NCBI RefSeq assembly: GCF_013408295.1
Contig: NZ_JACBYQ010000002.1
Location: forward strand, 434,001 to 498,000
DNA from: Psychromicrobium silvestre
GTDB taxonomy: Bacteria > Actinomycetota > Actinomycetes > Actinomycetales > Micrococcaceae
Direction: 5' to 3'
DNA: 64,000 bases
This document shows, in pieces, positions 24,095-32,652 of the stretch. Below the pieces are notes generated by a model, which did not search any database, was not told the origin of the DNA, and was given only the letters and a program-made list of their open reading frames with translations. Numbering within the stretch: position 1 is the first letter of the stretch; every line of letters begins with the position of its first letter. The position numbers and the translations under genes were made by a program.

Positions 24095-25611
24095 GCAAAA
24101 CGACGCCTGTTGGATCGTCAACCGCGTCGGCACCCGCTCCGAAGTCGGCGAGCCGCAGGCAGCTTCCGGAGTGGTTGAAGTTCTCGCAGTGGAGCCTGCG
24201 CTCCAAGATGGTGATGGCAACGCTCGCGCTGCTAACCGCGATCTGCTTCATCGTGGGCTTGGTTTGTTTTGCCTCGATGAGCGTGGTGTTGAACGGCAGG
24301 CTAAAAGAGACACTGCTGAACACCTCGCGGCAGGTGACCACCTACGTTGCCAGCGGCAACACCAATCCAGCCACTTACCCCGGGGTGGGCTACGGGACCC
24401 TGATCGCCCAAGTGAAGGGCGGGGTTCTGCTGACGCAGCCCACTCTTGTATCCAATGTGGTGGGCAGCAAGAACGTGGAAGCTTCCGATATCAGCACCAT
24501 CGCTTCCGTCGAACCCACCGACGGACAGGTGGACAAACATCTTTCCTTCGGAGATTACCGCTTCATTGCCGTACCGCTCTCGGACGGGACGACAGTCATT
24601 ACCGGCATCCCCACCGATGATGTAAACGACCCCCTCGCCACATTAATCTCCACCATCATCCTGGTCTCTGCTTCCGGCTTGCTGGCCATGGGCTTGGTGG
24701 GCACCGTGATCATTCGGCGAGCGATGGCCCCGCTCAATCAGCTTTCTGCCGTTGCCACCCGGGTTTCCCAGCTGCCGCTCAACGAAGGTGAGGTGACGCT
24801 GGCGGAGCGGGTGCCGTCGTCGGCCGCAAATCACAATACCGAGGTGGGTGCTGTGGGCTTGGCGCTCAACCGAATGCTGGACAATGTGGCGCAAGCCCTG
24901 CAGGCCAGGCAGCGAAGCGAGACCAAGGTCCGCCAGTTCGTCGCCGATGCCAGCCACGAGTTGCGCACCCCGCTGACCGCCATCCGTGGCTACACCGAGA
25001 TGCTCAGAATGACCGAGGATCTCAGCCCTTCGGGGGAGAAATCACTCTCCAGGGTGGAATCACAGTCCAAGCGGATGGGGGCGATGGTGGAGGATCTGCT
25101 TACCCTAGCCCGGCTGGACGAGGGCAAGCCGCTAGAGCTTGCAGACACCGAGATGACCCAACTGGTGCTGGAGACTGTCAACGATATGAAGGTGGCGATC
25201 GGTGATCACCGCTGGCAGCTTGACCTGCCCAGTGACCCCTTTATCATCAAGGCCGACGCCGGGGCGATCCGCCAGGTGCTGCTCAACTTGCTCTCCAATG
25301 CGGCAAAGCACACCGATGCTGGAACCGTTGTGGTCACTAGCTTGCGCAATGTGGAGAACAATATGCTGCGACTGAGCGTGCGGGATAGCGGGCCAGGAAT
25401 CGCACCGGAGTTCCAAGCAGATATTTTCGATCGCTTCTCGCGAGCGGATGTCGCCCGTTCCGGCCACGATGGCACCACTGGCCTGGGCTTATCGATTGTG
25501 CACGCCATTGTGCAAGCGCACGGTGGCAAGATCACGCTGAAATCCGAGCCCGGGCATACCGAGTTCATGGTCGATCTGCCCCGCGGCATAGCTCCGACGC
25601 CCCAGGGTTAG
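24091..25611 (+). CDS. Two-component sensor histidine kinase
   Basis: A 506-aa membrane kinase with a cytoplasmic N-tail of about 40 residues, TM1 (about 41–65), an extracytoplasmic sensor of about 115 residues, TM2 (about 182–205), HAMP, the HisKA dimerisation helix with His289 in DASHELRTPLTAIRGY, and the HATPase domain (N box LLNLLSNAAKHT, G1 DSGPGIAPE, G2 TTGLGLSIVHAIV). It starts at a GTG overlapping the regulator stop (GTGA) and partners that regulator. A hairpin follows at 25694. The ligand of the sensor domain is unknown. Confidence 0.95.
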   Translation: MSKTTPVGSSTASAPAPKSASRRQLPEWLKFSQWSLRSKMVMATLALLTAICFIVGLVCFASMSVVLNGRLKETLLNTSRQVTTYVASGNTNPATYPGVGYGTLIAQVKGGVLLTQPTLVSNVVGSKNVEASDISTIASVEPTDGQVDKHLSFGDYRFIAVPLSDGTTVITGIPTDDVNDPLATLISTIILVSASGLLAMGLVGTVIIRRAMAPLNQLSAVATRVSQLPLNEGEVTLAERVPSSAANHNTEVGAVGLALNRMLDNVAQALQARQRSETKVRQFVADASHELRTPLTAIRGYTEMLRMTEDLSPSGEKSLSRVESQSKRMGAMVEDLLTLARLDEGKPLELADTEMTQLVLETVNDMKVAIGDHRWQLDLPSDPFIIKADAGAIRQVLLNLLSNAAKHTDAGTVVVTSLRNVENNMLRLSVRDSGPGIAPEFQADIFDRFSRADVARSGHDGTTGLGLSIVHAIVQAHGGKITLKSEPGHTEFMVDLPRGIAPTPQG

Positions 25612-25693
25612 TTCTAGGCCGCTTGCTTCGGAGCGAGCGGGCCGATTCCTTGCAAGCAGGTCCCATCGAGTTGTTCTTCTCTGTGGGTTCTGG

Positions 25694-25737
25694 CAAGTGG
25701 ATCCCACTGAGCTCCCGTTCTCGGCGGGATCCACTTG
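25694..25737. terminator. Hairpin between convergent kinase and MFS genes
   Basis: CAAGTGGATCCC (25694–25705) pairs perfectly with GGGATCCACTTG (25726–25737) around a 20-nt loop. It lies between two convergent genes and could serve as a two-way terminator, although no T-run follows. Confidence 0.6.
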
Positions 25738-25817
25738 CGCAATTGCAGAGGGCTCAAGTGGGGGTTGAATGGCTTCACCCCGGGATCTACCCGTCCGTTG
25801 AGGCGGGCAGCCCGAGA

Positions 25818-27062
25818 TTAGGCGCGAACTCGATGCGGCAGAATCGAGCCGAGTTGCTGCCGCAGACTATTGTGATTGCGTTTGTTCAAAACCAAAAGCG
25901 CCGCAGCCCCGGCCAACAGTGCGGCCACCCCTCCCGCGATCAAGGACCAGCGCGGCCCGAAGAGGGTGCCAATCCAACCCACCAAAGGAGCCCCAATGGG
26001 GGTTCCACCCTGCACCACCACCATGTAGACGGCCAGCACTCGACCGCGCATTATTGGATCCGTGGTGAGTTGGACCGTGGTGTTGCAAACGTTCAAAAAG
26101 GTCATCGCGGAGAGCCCAATAGGAATCAACGCGAGTGCGAATAGCCAGTAACTCGGCGCCATGGCGCCAATAATCGTGAAGAAACCCGTGGCCAGCGCAC
26201 CGCCAACCACATAGGCCATCCGCACCCCCTTGCGGCGAGCGGCTAGCAAGGTAGCGGAGAGAGTACCCACCGCCATCACTGTGCCTAGCAGGCCGTACTC
26301 CCCCGGTCCCAGGCCAAAGACCGAAGTGGCCATCAGCGCGTTGGTGATCTGGAAATTCATGGTCAGGGTGGCCACCAAACCGACTAGCACCATGATCATC
26401 ATTAGGTCCGGACGCTGCCCGATGTAATGTAAGCCCTCCCTGATCTGCCCCTTGCCGCGTGGTGCCCGGGCCGTCGGGTGCAATTCGTTGACCCGCATTT
26501 TGGCCAGTGAGATAATCACCCCTGCGAAGCTGGCGGCATTGATCAGGAAGGCCGGCCCGGTGCCGATCCAGGCGATCAGCAAACCCGCCAAGCCGGGGCC
26601 AGCGAGCCGGGCAAGATTGAAGGAGGTGGCATTGAGTGCGACGGCGTTCGGCACGTCACCGGCTTCAACTACCTCGGAGACGAAGGCTTGCCGGGGTGGC
26701 GCGTCAATCGCGCTACCGACGCCCAACAGGAGAGCCAGCAGGTAAACATGCCACAACTGCACGGTATTGGTGACCACAAGTAAGCCCAATACCAAGGCAC
26801 AGAAGCCCATCGCCGATTGAGTCATGAGGAGCAGTTTGCGTTTGGAGTACCGGTCCCCCAGCAGACCCGCCCATGGTCCCAGGACCAGGATCGGCAAGAA
26901 CTGCAGACCCGTGGTGATTCCGACGGCGGTCCCGGATTGATGGGTCAGAACGGTCAGTACCAGCCAATCCTGTGCGACGCGCTGCATCCAGGTGCCAATA
27001 TTCGATACCAGCGCTCCTGTCACCCAGAGCCGGTAGTTGAAGACCTTCAGCGCCCTAAACAC
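25818..27062 (-). CDS. MFS transporter (MFS_3 / EntS-like efflux)
   Basis: A 414-aa membrane protein with about 12 helices. It starts [38 protein letters not shown]-like and has the loop 2–3 motif [13 protein letters not shown], typical of MFS_3 exporters that remove drugs or siderophores. It begins at a GTG directly after the MarR stop with no gap, so the two are co-transcribed and the transporter is the likely target of that repressor. The substrate is unknown. Confidence 0.9.
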   Translation of the reverse strand: [414 protein letters not shown]

Positions 27063-27509
27063 CTATTTTGCACTCATTCTCTGTAGTATCCCCGCTGCTT
27101 CCCGCAGCACTTTCCGTTCTTCGGTGCTGAGCCCTGCGAGCCGACGCTCCAGCCACTCAGTTCTGCGTTGCCTAGTGTCGCGAAGCACCTCGCTGCCAGC
27201 GTCCGTAAGCTCCACCAGCACCTGACGCCCGTCACTGGGATCTGCCTGCCGACGGACCAACCCTTCACGTTCGAGCGAGTTGACCAGTCTGGTCATGGAC
27301 GGCGCCTGAACATGCTCCCAGTCCGCAAGCTGGCGGAGGGTCTGTTGCCCCCCGGACAGAATAGAAAGCACGGTGAATTGCCCCGGGGTAACGCTCTCAC
27401 TGGTGGCCTCGGTGCGCAGCCTGCGTGAGGTGCGCATCACCGCCATTCTGAGCTCCACGGCAAGTGGCGCGCTCTTCTTTCGTTGTTCCACATACTTAGC
27501 ATAGGTCAT
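27063..27509 (-). CDS. MarR-family repressor
   Basis: A 148-aa winged-helix protein: VTPGQFTVLSILSGGQQTLRQLAD, then APSMTRLVNSLEREGLVRR (recognition helix) and ADPSDGRQVLVELTDAG (wing). MarR proteins lose DNA binding when small aromatic or oxidising compounds bind. It is the first gene of an operon with the MFS exporter. Inverted arms at 27493–27501 and 27516–27524 straddle its own start codon, which fits autorepression. Confidence 0.92.
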   Translation of the reverse strand: MTYAKYVEQRKKSAPLAVELRMAVMRTSRRLRTEATSESVTPGQFTVLSILSGGQQTLRQLADWEHVQAPSMTRLVNSLEREGLVRRQADPSDGRQVLVELTDAGSEVLRDTRQRRTEWLERRLAGLSTEERKVLREAAGILQRMSAK

Positions 27510-27524
27510 TACCTTTGCTAAGTA
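27493..27524. promoter_or_regulatory. MarR operator over the start codon
   Basis: TACTTAGCA and TGCTAAGTA are perfect 9-bp inverted arms separated by 14 bp. The left arm lies in codons 3–6 of the MarR gene and the right arm in its leader, so binding would cover the ribosome start region and probably the promoter. Confidence 0.65.
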
Positions 27525-27588
27525 AATATTAAATAGTGTGGCGGCTATCTCTTAAAGATCACGGACCGTTACCAAAATGTGACTAATC

Positions 27589-27802
27589 GGCGAGATTCCG
27601 GTATCGTTGAATGATTGCCGCGCAGCAGTGCGGCAACTCCCGGAGGATAGCCGAGCTATGCCACCACCGGGTGCATACAGCAATTCCGGCAGAGACGGGG
27701 GAACCACTTTCGGCCACGCAGTACTGGTGGCCTTGGGGTGAAGCCCTGCAGCACAGGGCCGGCTTTCTCAGCCGAATCCGACAGCTCACCTCGCAGGCAA
27801 AA
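27589..27802 (+). promoter_or_regulatory. c-di-AMP riboswitch (ydaO/yuaA leader)
   Basis: The leader carries the ydaO-class consensus in order: ATCGTTGAAT, CCGGAGGATAGCCGAGCTATGC, GAGACGGGGGAACCA, TTGGGGTGAAGCC and CAGCCGAATCCGACAGCTCACC. In actinobacteria this class sits before cell-wall hydrolase and resuscitation-factor genes and turns them off at high c-di-AMP. Here it precedes, by about 15 nt, a secreted lysozyme-like protein, the same kind of target. No overlapping gene is found. Confidence 0.93.
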
Positions 27803-27816
27803 GAGAGGCATTATTC

Positions 27817-28518
27817 GTGGCTAGTAAAGCCAAAAGTTCGGGGCGTCATAGCGCGCGCCACGCTGCTGCCCCCGAGGCAGCAAGCACGCTCGAGCAGAAC
27901 TCCAGAGTCTCCGGACGCCGTCGTGCAGCGCCGCAGAAATCCACTTTCGGCTACCTCCTGGAAGCCGCACCGAAGCTGCCGCTAAAGCGCGTGGCAGCGG
28001 TCGCCGTCGCCGGGGTGCTCATTGCCGGAGTAAGTGCCTCTCAGCAAGCTGCAACGCCCACCATTACCCCAGTGGCCGATAAAACCGCTGCTGAAACCAT
28101 CTCCGCGGCCCCCGACGCCGCGGTGAGCTTCACCCGGGTTGCCACTAGCTCCCAGATCGACAAGAGCACTCAGAAAACCAACGCTGCCTCTTCCGAGATC
28201 AAGACCATTAATGATCCAGAAGCAGCGCAAGCCTTCGCCGCCAGTAAGCTTTCCGGTTTCGGCTGGGGGCAGGATCAAATGAGCTGCCTGACACAGCTCT
28301 GGAATCGTGAGTCCAGCTGGCAGACCACGGCGGAGAACCCTTCCAGCCTGGCCTACGGCATTGCCCAATCCCTGCCCGCGGAGAAGATGGCGAGCACGGG
28401 CGCTGATTATCGGACCAACTACAAAACCCAGATCATCTGGGGGTTGGGTTACATCGAGGAACGCTACGGATCCCCTTGCGGGGCCTGGGGACATTCCCAG
28501 GCCACCGGCTGGTACTGA
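27817..28518 (+). CDS. Secreted transglycosylase-like (SLT/APF-fold) protein
   Basis: A 233-aa exported protein. A basic N-terminus and a hydrophobic helix (about 54–75, VAAVAVAGVLIAGVSASQQA) form the signal or anchor; a linker of about 80 residues follows; the C-terminal domain (about 145–233) is the actinobacterial lysozyme-like fold: FGWGQDQMSCLTQLWNRESSWQ with catalytic Glu165, then AYGIAQSLP and GLGYIEERYGSPCGAW. It should cleave peptidoglycan. The start GTG follows AGAGAGG. The c-di-AMP riboswitch just upstream links its expression to wall or osmotic status. Confidence 0.9.
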   Translation: MASKAKSSGRHSARHAAAPEAASTLEQNSRVSGRRRAAPQKSTFGYLLEAAPKLPLKRVAAVAVAGVLIAGVSASQQAATPTITPVADKTAAETISAAPDAAVSFTRVATSSQIDKSTQKTNAASSEIKTINDPEAAQAFAASKLSGFGWGQDQMSCLTQLWNRESSWQTTAENPSSLAYGIAQSLPAEKMASTGADYRTNYKTQIIWGLGYIEERYGSPCGAWGHSQATGWY

Positions 28519-28521
28519 GGT

Positions 28522-29313
28522 TTAGTAGAGAGTCTTCTGACTCTTGAAGTTGTAGTACTCGGTTGATGGCTTAAGCCAGATAAACACCAGGGCAACCACC
28601 GAGACAAGCGAGGTCAGAATGCCAAGAACCAGCCCGCTGACGAAAATGGTCTGAGTGAGCAATCCGGAGATAACGGTATAAAGTCCGCCGATGATGCTGA
28701 ATGCGGCAAAGACAGTGGAGAGCACACGCGCCCACTTCTTACCCGCGTTGTTGGCGAAAGCCATCCAGATCCACAAACCGGTGCCGACCACTAGACCGAA
28801 GATCCCACCAAAATAGCCACCGATTTGTGCTCCCGATTTCGCGGCTTCGTATTGTGTGCCGCTCATTCCGGAGATGGGTGGACGGGATACCACCAGCTCT
28901 GTCACAGCAGGAACCTCAAAGAGCGTAAAAATCCCGCCAATCAGAGCCAACGCGGCACCGACATACATCAGGATAACGGCATTCTTAATGCTCGAGGGAC
29001 GCTCAACCGGAGCGGTCTGCGGCATCGCAGCACCATAGCCATTACTCGAATAACCGGGGTATTGCGGAGCCTGCGGTGGCTGCTGACCGAACTGGCCGGG
29101 CTGCTGGCCATAGCCTGGCACTTGCTGACCATACTGGGGAGCCTGCGGCGCCTGCGGTTGCTGGCCATACTGCGGTGCTGGCTGACCGTATTGAGGTGCC
29201 TGCGGTGGGCCCGCGGGCGCCGGATTCGGATTGGGGTTAGCTTGATTTGGGTCTTGGTTTGAACCCTGATTCGGGGGCAACGGTGGGTTGCTCGGAGGCT
29301 GAAATTGATCCAT
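28522..29313 (-). CDS. Pro/Gln/Tyr-rich membrane protein, function unknown
   Basis: A 263-aa protein. The first 105 residues are low-complexity, with repeated PQYGQ and QAPQYGQQ units likely on the cytoplasmic side. The rest holds four predicted membrane helices (from SSIKNAVILMYVGAALALIGG, then GIFGLVVGTGLWIWMAFA, VFAAFSIIGGLYTVIS, LGILTSLVSVVALVFIWL), ending NFKSQKTLY. Proteins of this layout are common in actinobacteria and lack a known role. TAGGCT lies 6 nt before the ATG (leaderless). It converges on the transglycosylase gene with a 3-nt gap. Confidence 0.8.
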   Translation of the reverse strand: MDQFQPPSNPPLPPNQGSNQDPNQANPNPNPAPAGPPQAPQYGQPAPQYGQQPQAPQAPQYGQQVPGYGQQPGQFGQQPPQAPQYPGYSSNGYGAAMPQTAPVERPSSIKNAVILMYVGAALALIGGIFTLFEVPAVTELVVSRPPISGMSGTQYEAAKSGAQIGGYFGGIFGLVVGTGLWIWMAFANNAGKKWARVLSTVFAAFSIIGGLYTVISGLLTQTIFVSGLVLGILTSLVSVVALVFIWLKPSTEYYNFKSQKTLY

Positions 29314-29348
29314 GTGTAGAGCCTAGTCCACCGCCGTGAGCCCAGGCC

Positions 29349-29843
29349 CTAGAACCGCAATTCGTATCTCTGAAACAATTTCCCGGTCACTTCGTGGGGT
29401 TCCGGTTTGCCCACTTCTAACCAACCGAGCTTCTGATAGAGCCGCCGCGCTCCAGAGTTTCCGGTGAGAACCCTTAAGTCGAGTGCTCGGTCGCCGCTCT
29501 CTCGCCGGAACCTGGTCAGTTCCTGCAGAAGAGCCCGCCCAACGCCGCGGCCCTGGGCGCGGGGACGGGTGCCGATCAGCGCCAGGTGAGTGCCGTCGTC
29601 GGCCGGTTCATGAGGTACCGCGAGCGCAAAGCCGGTCAGACCCAACTCATCCTCGGTGACCAGAAACGCATTGACGGCACCGAGGAATTTCAGCCGGGCA
29701 CGCTCCAGCTGGATATGAAGTTGGCTGGGATCAACCTCAGCCCCATCGCGGGCACGCACGGTCTCCGCCCATAGCTCAAGACATGGCTCAATATCGGCGG
29801 CGGTACCTAAGCGCACTGCGGCAGGTTTAGCCGACCACGCCAT
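29349..29843 (-). CDS. GNAT-family N-acetyltransferase
   Basis: A 164-aa acetyltransferase: [20 protein letters not shown] at the start, [26 protein letters not shown] as the acetyl-CoA loop, and [23 protein letters not shown] at the end. I place the start at the ATG at 29843 ([10 protein letters not shown]), which overlaps the end of upp by 17 nt in another frame; the longer open frame would read antisense-free through upp and has no GNAT features. It probably follows upp on the same transcript. The substrate is unknown. Confidence 0.85.
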   Translation of the reverse strand: MAWSAKPAAVRLGTAADIEPCLELWAETVRARDGAEVDPSQLHIQLERARLKFLGAVNAFLVTEDELGLTGFALAVPHEPADDGTHLALIGTRPRAQGRGVGRALLQELTRFRRESGDRALDLRVLTGNSGARRLYQKLGWLEVGKPEPHEVTGKLFQRYELRF

Positions 29844-30462
29844 AGAGGCGGTCTCCGGCGTCGCCAAGACCGGGAACAATATAAGACTTCTCATTGAGTC
29901 CCTCGTCCACGGAGGCGAGCACGATGGTGACGTTTGCGCCCTCATGCTGCTGGCGCAGAGCCTCAATGCCTTCGGGAGCACCGAGCAAACAAATGCAAGT
30001 GATATCCATGGCACCGCGGTCGAAGAGGAACTTAATGGCCTCCTTCAGGGTGCCACCGGTGGCGAGCATCGGGTCCAGAACATAAACCTGTCGTCCGGTC
30101 AGATCGTCCGGAAGCCGCTCGGCATAGGTGATCGCCTCAAGGGTCTCCTCATTCCGAGCCATTCCCAGGAAGCCAACCTCCGCGGTGGGGAGCAGTCGAG
30201 TCATCCCCTCCAGCATGCCTAGCCCGGCACGCAGGATCGGCACCACAAGAGGGGTGGGTTTGACCAGTCCGGTGCCGACGGTGGTGGTGACCGGAGTTTC
30301 GATCTCCACCTCCTCGACCCGTACTTCCCGAGTAGCTTCATAGGCCAGCAGGGTCACCAATTCCTCGGTGAGCAGCCGGAAAACCGGTGAAGGGGTATTT
30401 TTGTCCCGCAGGACAGTGAGCTTATGGGCCACCAAGGGGTGGTCGACAACCAGAACACGCAT
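29827..30462 (-). CDS. upp: Uracil phosphoribosyltransferase
   Basis: A 211-aa cytoplasmic enzyme making UMP from uracil and PRPP (pyrimidine salvage). The start [20 protein letters not shown] and the PRPP loop [18 protein letters not shown] are diagnostic, as is the C-terminal [19 protein letters not shown] lies 6 nt before the ATG, so the transcript is predicted leaderless. Its promoter overlaps that of the divergent tadA gene (22 bp between start codons). Confidence 0.97.
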   Translation of the reverse strand: MRVLVVDHPLVAHKLTVLRDKNTPSPVFRLLTEELVTLLAYEATREVRVEEVEIETPVTTTVGTGLVKPTPLVVPILRAGLGMLEGMTRLLPTAEVGFLGMARNEETLEAITYAERLPDDLTGRQVYVLDPMLATGGTLKEAIKFLFDRGAMDITCICLLGAPEGIEALRQQHEGANVTIVLASVDEGLNEKSYIVPGLGDAGDRLYGVVG

Positions 30463-30484
30463 AGCTAAAAGCTACCATTGAGTG
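30463..30484. promoter_or_regulatory. Overlapping divergent -10 boxes of upp and tadA
   Basis: Only 22 bp separate the two start codons. On the minus strand TAGCTT (30469–30474) is 6 nt from the upp ATG; on the plus strand TACCAT (30473–30478) is 6 nt from the tadA ATG. The boxes overlap by 2 bp, and each -35 region must lie inside the other gene. The two promoters should exclude each other. Confidence 0.65.
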
Positions 30485-30961
30485 ATGGCTACCGACGCTG
30501 AGCTCGAATCCTGGATGGGGCTTGCCCTCGCGGAAGCCAGGGCAGCCTTGAGCACCCAGGACGTGCCCATCGGCGCGGTGGTGCTTGACGCCTCCGGGCA
30601 TGTGATCGGAACCGGCCGGAACCGCAGGGAGGCCGACGGCGACCCCACCGCTCACGCTGAGGTGCTCGCCATCCGCGCGGCTGCTTGGGCGCTGGGCACC
30701 TGGCGACTAGATAACTGCACCTTAGTGATCACCTTAGAGCCCTGCGCAATGTGTGCGGGAGCCATTGTGCTGGCCCGAATTCCCCGGGTGGTTTTCGGCG
30801 CCTGGGATGAAAAGGCTGGGGCCTCGGGTTCGGTTTTTGATGTGCTGCGTGAGCGCAGGCTGAATCATTGGGTGGAGGTCACCTCTGGGATTCGTCAGCA
30901 GGAATGCGCCGGGCTGCTCCGGGATTTCTTCCAGGCTCAGCGCTCCACCGAACCCTATTAA
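30485..30961 (+). CDS. tadA: tRNA-specific adenosine deaminase
   Basis: A 158-aa zinc deaminase converting A34 to inosine in tRNA-Arg(ACG), the tRNA encoded at 6999. The zinc/catalytic motifs are HAEVLA (His and proton-shuttle Glu) and PCAMCAGAI (two Cys). DVPIGAVV and FGAWDEKAGASGS are typical of TadA. Both GTG (30482) and ATG (30485) could start it; the -10 spacing favours the ATG. Its stop overlaps the convergent GlxA-type gene by 4 nt. Confidence 0.95.
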   Translation: MATDAELESWMGLALAEARAALSTQDVPIGAVVLDASGHVIGTGRNRREADGDPTAHAEVLAIRAAAWALGTWRLDNCTLVITLEPCAMCAGAIVLARIPRVVFGAWDEKAGASGSVFDVLRERRLNHWVEVTSGIRQQECAGLLRDFFQAQRSTEPY

Positions 30962-31902
30962 TGGCTACGAACACCTGTGTCCCTGGGGTCATGGGCGTCC
31001 CTGGCGCGTAGCCTGCGCAGCATCCTGCCGTCATCAAACCCCACCGCCAGAGCGGCCGCCTGCATGGTACTGCCGTGTTGGATCAGCGATTGCGCTTCCT
31101 CCAGGCGTAGGAGCTGTTGATACCGCAAGGGAGTTAGCCCAATGGCCTGGCCAAAGGCTCGGCTGAGGGTCCGCGCACTGACGCCAACCGCCGTCGCAAT
31201 CTCCGCGAGCTGTAGCCGCTCCCGGAATCGTTCATCCAGTAGATCCTGAGCCAGGTGAACAACATCGATCAAATGCGCCCGGTGCCGCAGAATGCCACTC
31301 AGTTGTGGCGCGTTCCCATTCCGGCGGGTGTACATCACCATCCCCCTAGCCACCCGGGCAGCCATCGCTGGCCCCTCCTGCTGCGCCACAATGTGCAGCG
31401 CTAAATCGATTCCACTGGCAATACCCGCGGAAGTCAGAATACCCTCATCCTCAGTAAAGAGCACGTCGGAGACCACACGCGCCTGCGGAAAGCGCAGAGC
31501 CAGTTCGTTCTGAAGTTGGTGATGAGTGGTGCAGTGCCTGCCATCGAGTAGACCGGCGAGTCCCAGCGAGAAGGCACCGGAGCAGACGCTGGCCACCCGG
31601 CCACCTACTGCATAGTGGTTCTGGAGCCGGCCGAGCGAATCCTCGCCTAGCCTGGCCGCCGTCGCGAGCGTAGCCGCCCTGCCACCCGGAACCAGAATGA
31701 TGTCCTCCGGCTTGAGTTCCGGCCATTCAGTCGCCGGAGCCAACGGTAGCCCTTGCGCCGAGGCTAGCGGGGCTTCCCCATCGGCCACGAAGTGCAGTGA
31801 GAAATCTGCCCCCAGCCGGGCGGCATCGCCAAAAACCTGAGCCGGGCCAGCCACGTCGAGCAAGTGCACCTCGGCCATTAGAGGAATAGCAATAGCGGTC
31901 AT
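30958..31902 (-). CDS. GlxA-family AraC-type regulator with DJ-1/PfpI domain
   Basis: A 314-aa regulator. Residues 1–180 are a DJ-1/PfpI amidotransferase-like domain (VHLLDVAGPAQVFGDAARLG; the nucleophile elbow VCSGAFSLGLAGLL); about 215–305 is a pair of AraC helix-turn-helix units (LQLAEIATAVGVSARTLSRAFGQAIG, LIQHGSTMQAAALAVGFDD). It lies 55 bp after the isochorismatase-like gene on the same strand, a frequent pairing in which the regulator controls the hydrolase. The ligand is unknown. Confidence 0.9.
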   Translation of the reverse strand: MTAIAIPLMAEVHLLDVAGPAQVFGDAARLGADFSLHFVADGEAPLASAQGLPLAPATEWPELKPEDIILVPGGRAATLATAARLGEDSLGRLQNHYAVGGRVASVCSGAFSLGLAGLLDGRHCTTHHQLQNELALRFPQARVVSDVLFTEDEGILTSAGIASGIDLALHIVAQQEGPAMAARVARGMVMYTRRNGNAPQLSGILRHRAHLIDVVHLAQDLLDERFRERLQLAEIATAVGVSARTLSRAFGQAIGLTPLRYQQLLRLEEAQSLIQHGSTMQAAALAVGFDDGRMLRRLRARDAHDPRDTGVRSH

Positions 31903-31957
31903 ATCCGGTCACACCTCCTGCACCGAAGTCTAGGCTGATGCCGGGACATTTGGCGGC

Positions 31958-32539
31958 TCAGCCGGCAAGCACCTCGTCCACCGTGCGGATCACCGCGAAC
32001 CGCCGCGCCAGGGCGTAGCAGGTCCGCTGAATAATGCTCTCCGCGTCCAAGGTAAGCGGATCGGCCAGGATCTCCTTCAGGCTGCGTCCCGCAGGGGCAC
32101 TCCAGTGTTCAATGGGTTCGGTGGCGGTGGCATCGACCACGAACTCCACCGAGTAGCCAAGGTCGCTTCCCAGCCGTGCCGTAGTCTCGCAGCACTGCTC
32201 GGTCCGGATGCCACAAATCTGCAACTCGTCAATGCCCTGGCTCACCAGGTATTGCTGCAGGCCGGTGGTGGTGAAGGCATTGTGCGAGGTCTTAGTGAAG
32301 AGCACCTCCCCGGCCGCCGGTTCTAGCCCCTCAATCGGGTGGGTGAAGCCGAGCTCTGGATCAAAAACCCCGCCGCTACCAGGCTCAGAATGAATAATCC
32401 AGATCACCGCATCGCCCTTTGCTCGGGCATGGTCAACGAGCCTGGCCACCTGCTCTGCTATCTCCGGGTTGGAGGCAGCCGACCAACTTTCGCGTTGTCG
32501 GAAGGATTCTTGGACGTCAATGACGAGGAGTGCTTTCAT
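31958..32539 (-). CDS. Isochorismatase-family cysteine hydrolase
   Basis: A 193-aa enzyme with the isochorismatase/nicotinamidase fold. The catalytic triad is visible as Asp8 (ALLVIDVQESF), Lys83 (LFTKTSHNAF) and Cys116 (GIRTEQCCETTA, with an adjacent second Cys). Family members hydrolyse amides, carbamates or isochorismate; which one applies here is not readable. TAGCCT lies 6 nt before the ATG (leaderless), with the same upstream string as at 14369. It is followed by the GlxA-type regulator. Confidence 0.88.
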   Translation of the reverse strand: MKALLVIDVQESFRQRESWSAASNPEIAEQVARLVDHARAKGDAVIWIIHSEPGSGGVFDPELGFTHPIEGLEPAAGEVLFTKTSHNAFTTTGLQQYLVSQGIDELQICGIRTEQCCETTARLGSDLGYSVEFVVDATATEPIEHWSAPAGRSLKEILADPLTLDAESIIQRTCYALARRFAVIRTVDEVLAG

Positions 32540-32652
32540 ACCTCCAGGCTATGAGCGTGCGCGGGCCCAGGAAAGGGCTATCCGAGACTGGAAGCGGACG
32601 GATCTGGCCAACCAGTTTTGTCGGCGTTTAGAGTGGTCAACGCTTAGTTTAA

